Shown here piece by piece: positions 51,527-60,290 of a DNA stretch of 64,000 nucleotides (its first letter is position 1; every line of letters begins with the position of its first letter). The position numbers and the translations under genes were made by a program. Source of the stretch: a bacterium 0.1xD8-71 (GTDB lineage Bacteria > Bacillota > Clostridia > Lachnospirales > Lachnospiraceae); NCBI GenBank assembly GCA_003612405.1, contig RAYR01000002.1, positions 124,001 to 188,000 of the forward strand, given 5' to 3'. The notes beneath the pieces are model-generated. The model was not told the origin of the DNA. It saw only the letters and a list, made by a program, of their open reading frames with translations, and did not search any database.

Positions 51527-51561
51527 TTATATGAAAAATCTGCGAATAAGCAGATCATTCA

Positions 51562-52452
51562 TCATAACGGATAATTAATATACCCCTGCATCCAGATGAC
51601 CCCTTTAAATCTGCGGCCAATCTGCGGCTCCCCATATAAATCTTTCTTGTTGATACAGATATCAAACTCAAGGTCATTGCAGTTAATCCGCATCACATAT
51701 ATTTCTTCTCCGGTAATCCTGTTCGTCCGCAGGGAAATATCCAGAATTTCTCCCAATACCGAGTACTGATCACATTCCACACCATATGGCATAAAATATG
51801 TGTCAACCAGGGTAAAGACATCCTCTGTAAGTATTTTTCTGGAAATGGAGGTATATAAATCCATATCTTCCAACGTCAGACTCTCAATTGCCTCTTCGTC
51901 TCCCTTGCGGGCAGCGGCAATCAATTTATTACGGCTTAAGGATGCTTTCTGTATTCTCTGCTTTTCACCTTCATCTTTATCAATCGGCAATATGATATTA
52001 CCACTGATCGACAAACCTGACAACGTTAAAGTAGTACCCCTCACCGGCAGCAGATCCATATGTTGTGCCTTCACGTAAGGAACAATATTTTGCAGATAAA
52101 AAATGAGACTGACACCAACTTTAATATCGTCACAGACTCCCGCATAAGATTCCTTATCCGCATGACGCTCCACAGACACATCTTCGTAAGAACTGACACC
52201 TGTACCCCTCAGATAGGGATAAAAATAATCATATGTGAATTTATCCTCTGCATCAAATTCCCCACAGACAGCGATTCCCATATCCTTCGCAAAATCCTCA
52301 CAAAACTCTGCAAGTATGGTCTCCTCCCCGTTGGATGTATAAGCGCGGTGTGACGCATTTACAATAATATCTGTGACCAGTTGCTGCTCTTTACGCCTGT
52401 CACCTAATTCACTAAAACCAATAGCCCGCATATATTTATGCAAAGATCTCAC
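51562..52452 (-). CDS. DUF3881-like protein of unknown function
   Basis: A 296-residue soluble protein beginning 'MRSLHKYMRAIGFSELGDR'. Near residues 177-195 is 'KLIAAARKGDEEAIESL', a helical segment, and the C-terminal 'DISLRTNRITGEEIYVMRIN' leads to a beta-rich end with 'GRRFKGVIWMQGYINYPL'. I recall this family (probably DUF3881) from Lachnospiraceae, with no known function. It starts 23 nt after serS, so it may be in one transcript with it. Confidence 0.65.
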   Translation of the reverse strand: MRSLHKYMRAIGFSELGDRRKEQQLVTDIIVNASHRAYTSNGEETILAEFCEDFAKDMGIAVCGEFDAEDKFTYDYFYPYLRGTGVSSYEDVSVERHADKESYAGVCDDIKVGVSLIFYLQNIVPYVKAQHMDLLPVRGTTLTLSGLSISGNIILPIDKDEGEKQRIQKASLSRNKLIAAARKGDEEAIESLTLEDMDLYTSISRKILTEDVFTLVDTYFMPYGVECDQYSVLGEILDISLRTNRITGEEIYVMRINCNDLEFDICINKKDLYGEPQIGRRFKGVIWMQGYINYPL

Positions 52453-52475
52453 CTCCTCCAGGCAACCTGAAGAAT

Positions 52476-53753
52476 CTATCTGATTTCTGTCATGCCGCCC
52501 ATGTAGGGACGAAGCACCTCAGGAATACGGACAGAACCGTCAGCTTGCAAGTTATTTTCCAAAAAAGCAATCAACATTCTGGGTGGTGCAACCACCGTAT
52601 TATTTAATGTATGTGCAAAATACTTGCCATCTTTACCATTGACACGAATACGCAGTCTTCTCGCCTGTGCGTCTCCCAGGTTGGAACAGCTGCCTACTTC
52701 AAAATATTTCTGCTGTCTCGGAGACCATGCCTCTACATCATAGGATTTCACTTTCAAATCAGCCAGATCACCGGAACAGCACTCGATTGTCCTCACCGGA
52801 ATATCCATGGAACGGAATAAATCTACCGTATTCTGCCACAACTTATCAAACCACATAGGAGATTCTTCAGGCTTACATACCACAATCATCTCCTGTTTCT
52901 CAAATTGATGAATCCGGTATACGCCTCTTTCTTCAATACCATGTGCCCCTTTCTCTTTACGGAAACAGGGAGAATAGCTGGTTAATGTATGTGGAAGTTC
53001 TTCTTCCGGAATAATCTGATCAATAAATTTACCGATCATGGAATGTTCTGATGTTCCTATTAAGTATAAATCTTCGCCCTCAATCTTATACATCATGGCA
53101 TCCATTTCCGCAAAACTCATAACACCGTCTACCACTGCACTTCTGATCATGAAGGGCGGCACACAATAAGTGAAGCCTCTGTTTATCATAAAATCTCTGG
53201 CATAAGCAATCACTGCGGAATGTAATCTGGCAATATCACCCATCAGATAATAGAATCCATTACCTGCCACGCGCCCTGCGGCATCCATATCAATACCATG
53301 AAACCGTTCCATAATCTCCGTGTGATATGGAATTTCAAAGTCAGGTACAACCGGCTCGCCATATTTTTGTATTTCAACATTCTCCGTATCATCTTTCCCG
53401 ATAGGAACCGAAGGGTCGATAATATTGGGAATTGTCATCATGTCTTTTTTGATCTTCTCACGAAGCTCATTTTCTTTTTCTTCCAACTCGGCAAGTCTCT
53501 TAGCATTGGCAGCCACTTCCGCTTTCTTTGCCTCTGCTTCTTCTTTCTTACCCTGGCCCATCAAGGCACCTATCTCTTTGGAGATTTTATTTCTCTTTGC
53601 CCGGATGTCATCCGCCTCCTGCTGTGCTGCCCTGACTTCTGCATCCAATGCAATGACTTCATCCACCAGCTCCAGCTTCTGATCCTGGAATTTTTTTCTG
53701 ATATTCTCTTTCACTACCTCAGGATTTTCTCTTAAAAATTTGATGTCTATCAT
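52476..53753 (-). CDS. serS: seryl-tRNA synthetase
   Basis: A 425-residue class II aminoacyl-tRNA synthetase. The start 'MIDIKFLRENPE' fits the family; open codons continue upstream without a better site. The N-terminal coiled-coil arm (about 25-105) binds the long variable arm of tRNA-Ser. Class II motif 2 is 'SPCFRKEKGAHGIEERGVYR' near 265, and motif 3 lies at 'LNNTVVAPPRMLIAFLEN' near 385. Preceded by the HD-GYP gene. No T-box leader is visible in the short upstream gap. Confidence 0.96.
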   Translation of the reverse strand: MIDIKFLRENPEVVKENIRKKFQDQKLELVDEVIALDAEVRAAQQEADDIRAKRNKISKEIGALMGQGKKEEAEAKKAEVAANAKRLAELEEKENELREKIKKDMMTIPNIIDPSVPIGKDDTENVEIQKYGEPVVPDFEIPYHTEIMERFHGIDMDAAGRVAGNGFYYLMGDIARLHSAVIAYARDFMINRGFTYCVPPFMIRSAVVDGVMSFAEMDAMMYKIEGEDLYLIGTSEHSMIGKFIDQIIPEEELPHTLTSYSPCFRKEKGAHGIEERGVYRIHQFEKQEMIVVCKPEESPMWFDKLWQNTVDLFRSMDIPVRTIECCSGDLADLKVKSYDVEAWSPRQQKYFEVGSCSNLGDAQARRLRIRVNGKDGKYFAHTLNNTVVAPPRMLIAFLENNLQADGSVRIPEVLRPYMGGMTEIR

Positions 53754-53807
53754 AGTAGGTCCATGTCCTTTCATTACCATGCAGAAATCTACATGGCTTA
53801 ATATAAG

Positions 53808-54854
53808 TTATTCGATAACTTCCTCAACGTACACATTGCTGATTTCCGAAAGATCCTTCACTTTATCGACCGCAATTCCGTTTCTGTCCTTGGTAATACG
53901 GATTACAGGTCTGTCAGGAGACTGCTTATTCTGATACAGCACAACGCCTGTCTCTCCTTCACTTGTCCTGACAATCGTACCTGCCGGATATACTGCTGTA
54001 AATTCCAGAAAGATATCGACTATTTTACTGTCAAACTTTATATCCTTATTGCTTTTTAAATATTCTACCGCTTCATAAACTTTCTTTCGTCTGCATCCAA
54101 TGCCGCAGATCATTTCATCAAAGGCATCACAAACCTGTATGATACGACATTCTTTTGAAATATCTGTCGCTTTTAACGGATATCCGGATCCATCCAGACG
54201 TTCATGATGGTATAATATCATGTTCTTACTTTTATTAGAAATCCAGGTTTCATCCCGGAGTGCCGTATAAGCATAGACAGGATGTTTTTTATATTCCGCA
54301 AATTCTCTTTCTGAAAGCTCTGATAAATCCTGGTCGCCATAATCAATGGCTAAATATCGTAATCCTAAGTCATGAAGCAGACAACTGACACCTATGTCGT
54401 GTACTGTCTGCTGTGGAAGCTCCATTTTAAGTGCAACAATTGTAGCCAGACTGCACAGGTTAATCGAATGTTCATAGATATCGGAATTTCTCTCTTTAAT
54501 ATCATAAATCTTTTCCACCACTTCATCTTCCTGAAGAATGTTCGTGATGATATAATCCGCTGTCTGACATAACTCTACCAGTTTATTATTATGACTGTAG
54601 GTATGTTTTTCCAGAATACTCTTAACCTTTGATTTAAATGTCTCTTCCACATCCTCCTTCAGGATCATTACTGTTTTAGTATCCGGCTGATCATCTTTAA
54701 TATACACCTGCCGGATATCCAGTTCCTTAAGCTTCTTGATATACTCCTGCTTAAGGACCGTTCCCTCGGAGAGCAATACTTTATATTCTATTGTGAAAAT
54801 ATCTTTGGCCAGAGTCTCCTGCCCTGTCAGTTCGTCAACTTTGCAGAGTTTCAT
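53808..54854 (-). CDS. HD-GYP domain phosphodiesterase
   Basis: A 348-residue protein with an HD-GYP domain, expected to hydrolyse cyclic di-GMP. The HD pair is 'CLLHDLGLRY' near 165 and the GYP signature is 'YHHERLDGSGYP' near 210. The N-terminal 110 residues ('LAKDIFTIEYKVLLSEGTVL') are of unknown fold and common in Clostridial HD-GYP proteins. No membrane helix. It lies between DUF4446 and serS. It may control motility or biofilm through c-di-GMP. Confidence 0.92.
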   Translation of the reverse strand: MKLCKVDELTGQETLAKDIFTIEYKVLLSEGTVLKQEYIKKLKELDIRQVYIKDDQPDTKTVMILKEDVEETFKSKVKSILEKHTYSHNNKLVELCQTADYIITNILQEDEVVEKIYDIKERNSDIYEHSINLCSLATIVALKMELPQQTVHDIGVSCLLHDLGLRYLAIDYGDQDLSELSEREFAEYKKHPVYAYTALRDETWISNKSKNMILYHHERLDGSGYPLKATDISKECRIIQVCDAFDEMICGIGCRRKKVYEAVEYLKSNKDIKFDSKIVDIFLEFTAVYPAGTIVRTSEGETGVVLYQNKQSPDRPVIRITKDRNGIAVDKVKDLSEISNVYVEEVIE

Positions 54855-54872
54855 CTTTTCCTCATATTTTCT

Positions 54873-55382
54873 TTATAAATCCATGGCAATATCCAAAGCT
54901 TTCTTTTCCTCATCACCTAATGATATATCACATAATCCGCCTTTAATCTCTTTCGTATAAGAATAACAGCCCTCCGTGCTATGAACAGAATTTAAGATAA
55001 ATCCATTATCATTTTCATCCAGCAGCGCCAGGGAAAAACTAAGCTGTCCTCCCATCTGGTTAAAGGCATCATATTTCACAATACCGACTTTTTGAAATGT
55101 ACCTTCAAATTTTCTGTATAACGTCTGGATATCTTTTTTGTTTTTTTCCATGGAAGTCTTTAAGAATTTATTATCCTCATAAAGGCCCATAATATCTTTT
55201 TCCAGACTCTTTGCGTTCTTACCTCCCATGAACTTCTTATATCTCTTGGACAACTTACTTAACTTCACTGCCTGCACAATAAAAAGAATTAACAGAATGA
55301 TAATCAATGCAAACATACCTATAAACAAATAGGTCAGATCAAAATTGCCAAGTCCCATTTCACTAAGTAAATTATAATTCAT
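54873..55382 (-). CDS. DUF4446 family membrane protein
   Basis: A 169-residue protein with one membrane helix ('LFIGMFALIIILLILFIVQ', about 19-37), a coiled coil (about 60-90) and a C-terminal domain with 'IVKYDAFNQMGGQLSFSLAL' and 'GFILNSVHSTEGCYSYTKEI'. This is the DUF4446 pattern, found next to parB in many Clostridia. The role is unknown; its position suggests a link to chromosome segregation or envelope near the origin. It begins 22 nt after parB. Confidence 0.88.
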   Translation of the reverse strand: MNYNLLSEMGLGNFDLTYLFIGMFALIIILLILFIVQAVKLSKLSKRYKKFMGGKNAKSLEKDIMGLYEDNKFLKTSMEKNKKDIQTLYRKFEGTFQKVGIVKYDAFNQMGGQLSFSLALLDENDNGFILNSVHSTEGCYSYTKEIKGGLCDISLGDEEKKALDIAMDL

Positions 55383-55404
55383 TTATCTTTTGCCTTTCTG
55401 CTGC

Positions 55405-56301
55405 TTATTTACGAGTCAACAGTTCAATAATCTTATCTAAATCATCATGGGTATAAAACTCTATCTCTAATTTTCCGGCGCCATTTCCTTTCGATGCAAT
55501 AGAAACCTTCGTACCCAGAGACTGTTTCAGTTTTTCTTCCACATCCTGATAAATAATATCCAGGCTCTTGTCTTCTACTGCTTCCTTCTTTGCCTTCTGC
55601 GGCTTATTAAAATCCTTAACCAGTTTCTCTACATCACGGACACTTAGTTTCTCATCAAATACTCTCTGGGCAATCGTGTACTGCTGTTCTGGATCTTCAA
55701 TAGTAATCAATGCTCTGGCATGGCCGGTAGAAATCATATCGTCTATGATCATCTGTTGAACTTCATCACATAATTTCAAAAGACGCATGGAATTGGTAAC
55801 CGCTGTTCTACTCTTGGAAACACGTTCCGCGACTTCATCCTGTTTCAGATTAAACTCAGTCAAAAGTCTCTTATAAGCCTGTGCTTCCTCGATTGGATTC
55901 AGGTCTTCCCTCTGAATATTTTCAATCAGGGAAATCTCCACAATCTCCTGTTCCGTATAATCCCGGATGATAACCGGTACTTCTTTGAGACCTGCAAGTT
56001 TAGCAGCCCGCCACCGGCGTTCACCAGCAATGATTTCATAATATGTTTTTCTGTCCTGTACCAGAATCGGCTGTAAAAGACCAAACTGTTTGATAGAATC
56101 AGCCAGTTCCTGTAAGGCATCTTCATCAAAATTTTTTCTCGGCTGTTCCCTGTTTGGCTCTACTTTTGTGATTTTAACCAGCGTCTCCTGTACACTGTTT
56201 TCATCTTTTGCTGCCGTTTTTACAGGATTCTCTTTCGGAGCTGCTGCCGGAATCAATGAATCCAGTCCTTTTCCTAAACCCCTTGCTGCTTTTGCCGCCA
56301 T
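55405..56301 (-). CDS. parB: chromosome partitioning protein ParB (Spo0J)
   Basis: A 298-residue centromere-binding CTPase. The ParB CTP-binding patch has 'IAGERRWRAAKLAGL' near 95-110, the helix-turn-helix is around 'LKQDEVAERVSKSRTAVTNS' near 150-170, and the C-terminal dimerisation domain ends 'YTHDDLDKIIELL'. It binds parS and, with ParA, segregates origins and controls Soj during sporulation. It starts one nucleotide after the parA stop codon. parS sites lie at 58414 and 58464. Confidence 0.96.
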   Translation of the reverse strand: MAAKAARGLGKGLDSLIPAAAPKENPVKTAAKDENSVQETLVKITKVEPNREQPRKNFDEDALQELADSIKQFGLLQPILVQDRKTYYEIIAGERRWRAAKLAGLKEVPVIIRDYTEQEIVEISLIENIQREDLNPIEEAQAYKRLLTEFNLKQDEVAERVSKSRTAVTNSMRLLKLCDEVQQMIIDDMISTGHARALITIEDPEQQYTIAQRVFDEKLSVRDVEKLVKDFNKPQKAKKEAVEDKSLDIIYQDVEEKLKQSLGTKVSIASKGNGAGKLEIEFYTHDDLDKIIELLTRK

Positions 56302-56302
56302 A

Positions 56303-57070
56303 CTATACGTCCTTTCTGTTGATCACTTCATCCGCCAGTAACATATATGCTTCCGCACCCGCAGATTTAGGATCGTACATATGAATCGGCATACCGTAAC
56401 TGGGTGCTTCCGCTAATCTGATATTTCTGGGTATAACAGTATTATACACATTCTGCTTCAAATGATTTTTAACATTTTCTACCACCTGCATGGAAAGATT
56501 TGTCCTGGAATCATACATGGTAAAGACTACCCCCTCCATATCCAACTCCGGATTTAATCTTTCTTTCACAAGATTAACCGTATGAATCAACTGGCTGAGT
56601 CCCTCCAATGCATAATACTCACACTGAATAGGAACCAGCACTGTATCCGCTGTAGTCATGGAGTTAATCGTCAGAAGATTTAATGAAGGAGGACAATCAA
56701 TCATAATAAAATCATACTTGTCCTTCACCCAGTCAATTTCATTTTTTAATATGTATTCTTTCTTATCTACACCAATCAACTCTATCTCTGCCGCCGCCAG
56801 ATTTACATTGGATGGTATAATGGAGACACCGTCTATCACATCATGCAGAATACATTCATTGATAGAACATTCACTTAAAATCAACTCATAAATGGTGTTC
56901 TCCAGATCGTTTTTTTCTACGCCAAAACCGCTGGTCGTATTACCCTGCGGATCGGCATCAATCACTAATACTTTCTTTCCCTTAGCTGCCAGTGAAGCAG
57001 ATAAGTTGATGGCTGTCGTGGTCTTACCGACACCGCCTTTCTGATTTGCGATTGCAATTGTTCTTCCCAT
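56303..57070 (-). CDS. parA: chromosome partitioning ATPase ParA (Soj)
   Basis: A 255-residue ParA ATPase. The deviant Walker A is 'AIANQKGGVGKTTTAINL' near 6-23, Walker A' 'VLVIDADPQGNTTSGFG', and Walker B 'FIMIDCPPSLNLLT'. The start 'MGRTIAIA' at 57070 has AAAGGG upstream. Followed within one base by parB. In Bacillus Soj also regulates DnaA. 157 nt separate it from the oxidoreductase gene. Confidence 0.96.
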   Translation of the reverse strand: MGRTIAIANQKGGVGKTTTAINLSASLAAKGKKVLVIDADPQGNTTSGFGVEKNDLENTIYELILSECSINECILHDVIDGVSIIPSNVNLAAAEIELIGVDKKEYILKNEIDWVKDKYDFIMIDCPPSLNLLTINSMTTADTVLVPIQCEYYALEGLSQLIHTVNLVKERLNPELDMEGVVFTMYDSRTNLSMQVVENVKNHLKQNVYNTVIPRNIRLAEAPSYGMPIHMYDPKSAGAEAYMLLADEVINRKDV

Positions 57071-57227
57071 AATTTTTCCCTTTCGTTTTGTGTTTGCGAC
57101 AAAACGTTTCTCTCCGAAATCTTTTCTCATTTTTACTGTCCGTTTACGATTATATCACTAAACTTCTTGAGAATCTACCTAAAATTATTGGGATTCAAAG
57201 TTTATTCCCGCTGGAATCACACTCTTC

Positions 57228-58208
57228 CTACAGACTTTCTATCTCATCAGGATACTTTAAACCCCATTCTTTTCTCAATCCATCCATAATATTCATCATT
57301 TTGATGGTATCCTCATGAGGCATTGAAGGACATTCCAGCTTATGATTCTTAATGCAATCTATAGTCTCCAGTATTTCATACTCGTATCCACTGATCTTTT
57401 CCGGTACGGAGATGTCCTTTATTAATTTTCTATCTTTATTATATACCTTGATGCCGATAGGATTATTGATATTATCTACCACCATGTATCCTTCGGATCC
57501 ATAAAATATTCCCTGACGATCCGACAACCCATAAATCCCGGATGTAAGAACAGCTACTTTTCCATCCTCATAAAATAAGGTCATTACATTTTCTCCATCT
57601 ACTCCTGTATCAGTCATTTGTACAGCAGACTGAATGTCGGAAATGTGATCTCCAAAACTCATACATGCAAAATTAAGCGGATAAATTCCCACATCAAGTA
57701 AAGCTCCGCCGGCAAGTTCCGGTTTGATAATCCGTTCCTTATCCCAAATACAATAATTCAGATTTGCAGTCAGCTTTCTCACTTCACCAATAATATTCTC
57801 AGCCAGAAAATCATTAATCATTTTCCTGGAAGGCATATATCTTGTCCAGATTGCTTCTGTCACAAGAAGATTCTTCTCTTTAGCCAAAGCAAATATTTCT
57901 TCCGCCTGTCTGGCATTAACCGTAAATGCCTTTTCACAGAGCACATGTTTCCCTGCTTCCAGACACATTTTCATATTTTTATAATGGTGAGAATGTGGAG
58001 TTGCAATATAGACCAGTTCTACCTCAGGATCAGAAAGTATTTCTTCATAAGAACCAAATGCCTTCTCAAAACCATGTTCTTCAATAAATATCCTGGATTT
58101 TTCTAAATTTCTGGAAGCCACACCATAACACTCTACTTCCGGCATCTTATTCATTGTCTCTGCAAGCGTAGCAGCAATTCCTCCTGCGCCTAAAATTCCT
58201 ATTTTCAT
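57228..58208 (-). CDS. Gfo/Idh/MocA family oxidoreductase
   Basis: A 326-residue NAD(P)-dependent dehydrogenase of sugars or inositol-like compounds. The Rossmann motif is 'GILGAGGIAATL' near 3-14, the second motif 'ATPHSHHYKNMKMCLEAGKH' near 70, and 'VLCEKAFTVN' follows, with Ala where most members have Pro in EKP. The C-terminal part has 'AGGALLDVGIYPLNFACMSF' (about 165-185). It sits between parA and the parS cluster, where no segregation function is expected; it is probably an inserted metabolic gene. Confidence 0.9.
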   Translation of the reverse strand: MKIGILGAGGIAATLAETMNKMPEVECYGVASRNLEKSRIFIEEHGFEKAFGSYEEILSDPEVELVYIATPHSHHYKNMKMCLEAGKHVLCEKAFTVNARQAEEIFALAKEKNLLVTEAIWTRYMPSRKMINDFLAENIIGEVRKLTANLNYCIWDKERIIKPELAGGALLDVGIYPLNFACMSFGDHISDIQSAVQMTDTGVDGENVMTLFYEDGKVAVLTSGIYGLSDRQGIFYGSEGYMVVDNINNPIGIKVYNKDRKLIKDISVPEKISGYEYEILETIDCIKNHKLECPSMPHEDTIKMMNIMDGLRKEWGLKYPDEIESL

Positions 58209-58342
58209 AGTAATCTGCCCTTTCTTTATTTTATTATTTAGGATTAAGATATCAAAAATCTTCTATTTTATAATTTGCACCTTTTGATACATAATTTTAT
58301 TTAAGTAATTGTAAAAACTAAAACTTCTTCTTATATTTTATA

Positions 58343-58479
58343 TGTTTCACAAGAGGTATTTTCACATTTTAGGGAATGTTTCACGGAAAATATCACAATA
58401 TCTTGGGTTAAATTGTTTCACGTGAAACATTATCTTGTGTCCATATGATGTACAACACCTAAATGTTTCACGTGAAACA
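58343..58479. promoter_or_regulatory. parS centromere cluster
   Basis: Two perfect 16-bp parS sites, TGTTTCACGTGAAACA, at 58414-58429 and 58464-58479, 50 bp apart. Two half-site-like copies precede them: TGTTTCAC at 58343-58350 and TGTTTCACGG at 58377-58386. They lie in the 275-bp space between the oxidoreductase and the DegU-like gene. ParB should load here. This confirms that the region is close to oriC. Confidence 0.92.
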
Positions 58480-58483
58480 TGTC

Positions 58484-59131
58484 CTAATATAATTTTATAA
58501 TGTTATTTTTAATTGCAAAGACTGCTGCCTGTGTTCTATCAGACACATCTATTTTCTTAAAAATATTAGAAATATGATTTTTAACAGTTCTCTCACTGAT
58601 ATTTAAATTTGTGGCAATTTCTTTATTAAACATACCGTTTGCTACCTGAGCCAAAACCTCCAGTTCACGGCTGGTCAACAAAGCAATTTTATCTTTTTCT
58701 ATATCTCTATTTACCAACTGACTATTTAACGCAGGAATCAGACTGGGCTGAATATAATTTTCTCCTTCTAAAACTGCATTGATAGCTCTCTTTAATTCCA
58801 CAAACTCAGAATCTTTTAAAATATAACCATCCACTCCAATATCAACTGCGTTCATTAAATATTCTAATTCATTATGCACTGTCAGAATCAAAACCTTAAC
58901 AGGAGAGTTATTAACTTTCATTTCTCTGAGAACTTCAATTCCATTTTTTTCTGGCATGTTAATATCCAGCAGTAAAACATCAGGCTCATAAATATTTAAT
59001 TTTTCAAGACATTCAATTCCATTCGTTGCTTCAGCAACTATTTCAATACTTCCATCAAATTCTAATAACTGCTTAAGACCTTCCCTTATAAGACTATGAT
59101 CATCTACAATCATTACTTTTATCTTCTCCAC
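58484..59131 (-). CDS. LuxR-type response regulator (NarL/DegU family)
   Basis: A 215-residue regulator. The receiver domain has the acidic pair 'VDDHSLIREGLK' and the phospho-acceptor in 'VLLLDINMPEKNG' (Asp 56), with 'GYILKD' at its end. The C-terminal LuxR helix-turn-helix is 'LTSRELEVLAQVANGMFNKE' through 'ISERTVKNHISNIFKKI' (about 150-195). Its ATG overlaps the kinase stop by one base. It is the partner of the cytosolic kinase. Ends just left of the parS site. Targets unknown. Confidence 0.94.
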   Translation of the reverse strand: MEKIKVMIVDDHSLIREGLKQLLEFDGSIEIVAEATNGIECLEKLNIYEPDVLLLDINMPEKNGIEVLREMKVNNSPVKVLILTVHNELEYLMNAVDIGVDGYILKDSEFVELKRAINAVLEGENYIQPSLIPALNSQLVNRDIEKDKIALLTSRELEVLAQVANGMFNKEIATNLNISERTVKNHISNIFKKIDVSDRTQAAVFAIKNNIIKLY

Positions 59132-60120
59132 TACTCTTCCTCCACTTTCTTTGGAATCTCTATCAGAATAGAAGTTCCGTTTTCTGCATTAATCTGTATA
59201 TTGCCATTCAAAAGAAATACTCGTTCTTCCACAACCAATAATCCAAAATGTCTGTTCTTTTTAATGGCCTCTTTTAAATCAAATCCTACTCCATTATCCT
59301 GAATTGAAATTTTATAAAATTTTTTTTCATCCTTAAGACTTACACTTATCCAGTCACCTTTGGAATGACTTATAGAATTTTGTACACACTCCTGGATAAT
59401 ACGATAAATATTGATAAGTGCTAATTCTGTCTCTGAATCTGATAAATCTGCATTGATATCATCAATATCTGTCTCAATCTTATATTTTTCATCCTGATTC
59501 AACACAACAAACAATTTTAATAAAGCCTCTTTCAGTCCAAGATCATCAAAGGTCATTGGCCTCAGATCATAAATCCTGTTTCTTATATCATCAATTACTT
59601 TGCGAAGTCCACTTTCTACTGTGGCAAGTTCCAGCTTCGCCTTTACAGGATCCTGATCAATATAGAGAGAACTCAATTCCACCTTATGAACCAAATGTGT
59701 AAGATTCTGTAGAGAACTATCATGCAGATCTCTGGCTATTCTCTGTCTTTCTTTTTCCTGCACATCAAGAACCGAAAGCTGCTTTAAATGAAACAGGACA
59801 GATTGATTTGCTATAATTCTCTCCAGGCGCTCCAGTTTAACTTCTCCCATGTGTAAAAATTTTTCTATTTCATCACATTCTGCAACAAGCTTTTCTCTTT
59901 TCTGTTTGTTCTGTTCTATCACATCGTGATATAAATTTTCCACTTTCCTTGGAAGAAAAACCTGTAAATCATTTTGCTCTTTACTGAGAATACCATCAAG
60001 ATAAGTATCTATCTCCGCAATCTGACACTTCTTTTTTTTCAAAGACTCTAACTGTTCTTCCTGTTCTTTTTTGATATCAGAATATAAATCTTCTATCACT
60101 CCAAAATTTTCAATATCCAT
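59131..60120 (-). CDS. cytosolic sensor histidine kinase (DegS type, HisKA_3)
   Basis: A 329-residue kinase with no membrane helix. The N-terminal 115 residues are mostly coiled coil, as in DegS. The dimerisation/phospho-acceptor motif is 'QRIARDLHDSSLQNLTHL' (His 133), and the ATP site has 'ECVQNSISHSK' and 'IQDNGVGFDL' with 'HFGLLVVEERV'. It would sense an internal signal. First gene of the pair with the LuxR-type regulator (1-nt overlap). Divergent from the alpha/beta hydrolase gene. Confidence 0.92.
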   Translation of the reverse strand: MDIENFGVIEDLYSDIKKEQEEQLESLKKKKCQIAEIDTYLDGILSKEQNDLQVFLPRKVENLYHDVIEQNKQKREKLVAECDEIEKFLHMGEVKLERLERIIANQSVLFHLKQLSVLDVQEKERQRIARDLHDSSLQNLTHLVHKVELSSLYIDQDPVKAKLELATVESGLRKVIDDIRNRIYDLRPMTFDDLGLKEALLKLFVVLNQDEKYKIETDIDDINADLSDSETELALINIYRIIQECVQNSISHSKGDWISVSLKDEKKFYKISIQDNGVGFDLKEAIKKNRHFGLLVVEERVFLLNGNIQINAENGTSILIEIPKKVEEE

Positions 60121-60204
60121 AATTCCTATACCTATACACTTAAAATTTTCACCAATTTTATAATATACTAAAATCTGCTTTTAGAAAAGATTTTTTATTA
60201 TTGT

Positions 60205-60233
60205 TTGTAAGAAATTAAGAATTACAGTATAAT
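60205..60233 (+). promoter_or_regulatory. sigma-A promoter of the alpha/beta hydrolase gene
   Basis: TTGTAA (60205-60210) and TATAAT (60228-60233) with 17 bp spacing, about 57 nt before the ATG. Confidence 0.65.
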
Positions 60234-60290
60234 AGAAACAACACAAACACATATTACACGAATAAATCTGATAAAGGAGCAGTAGATAAA

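Noticed and set aside
53754..53807. T-box leader before serS
   Set aside because: The gap to the HD-GYP gene is only about 54 nt, too short for a T-box, and no specifier hairpin or T-box sequence is visible.
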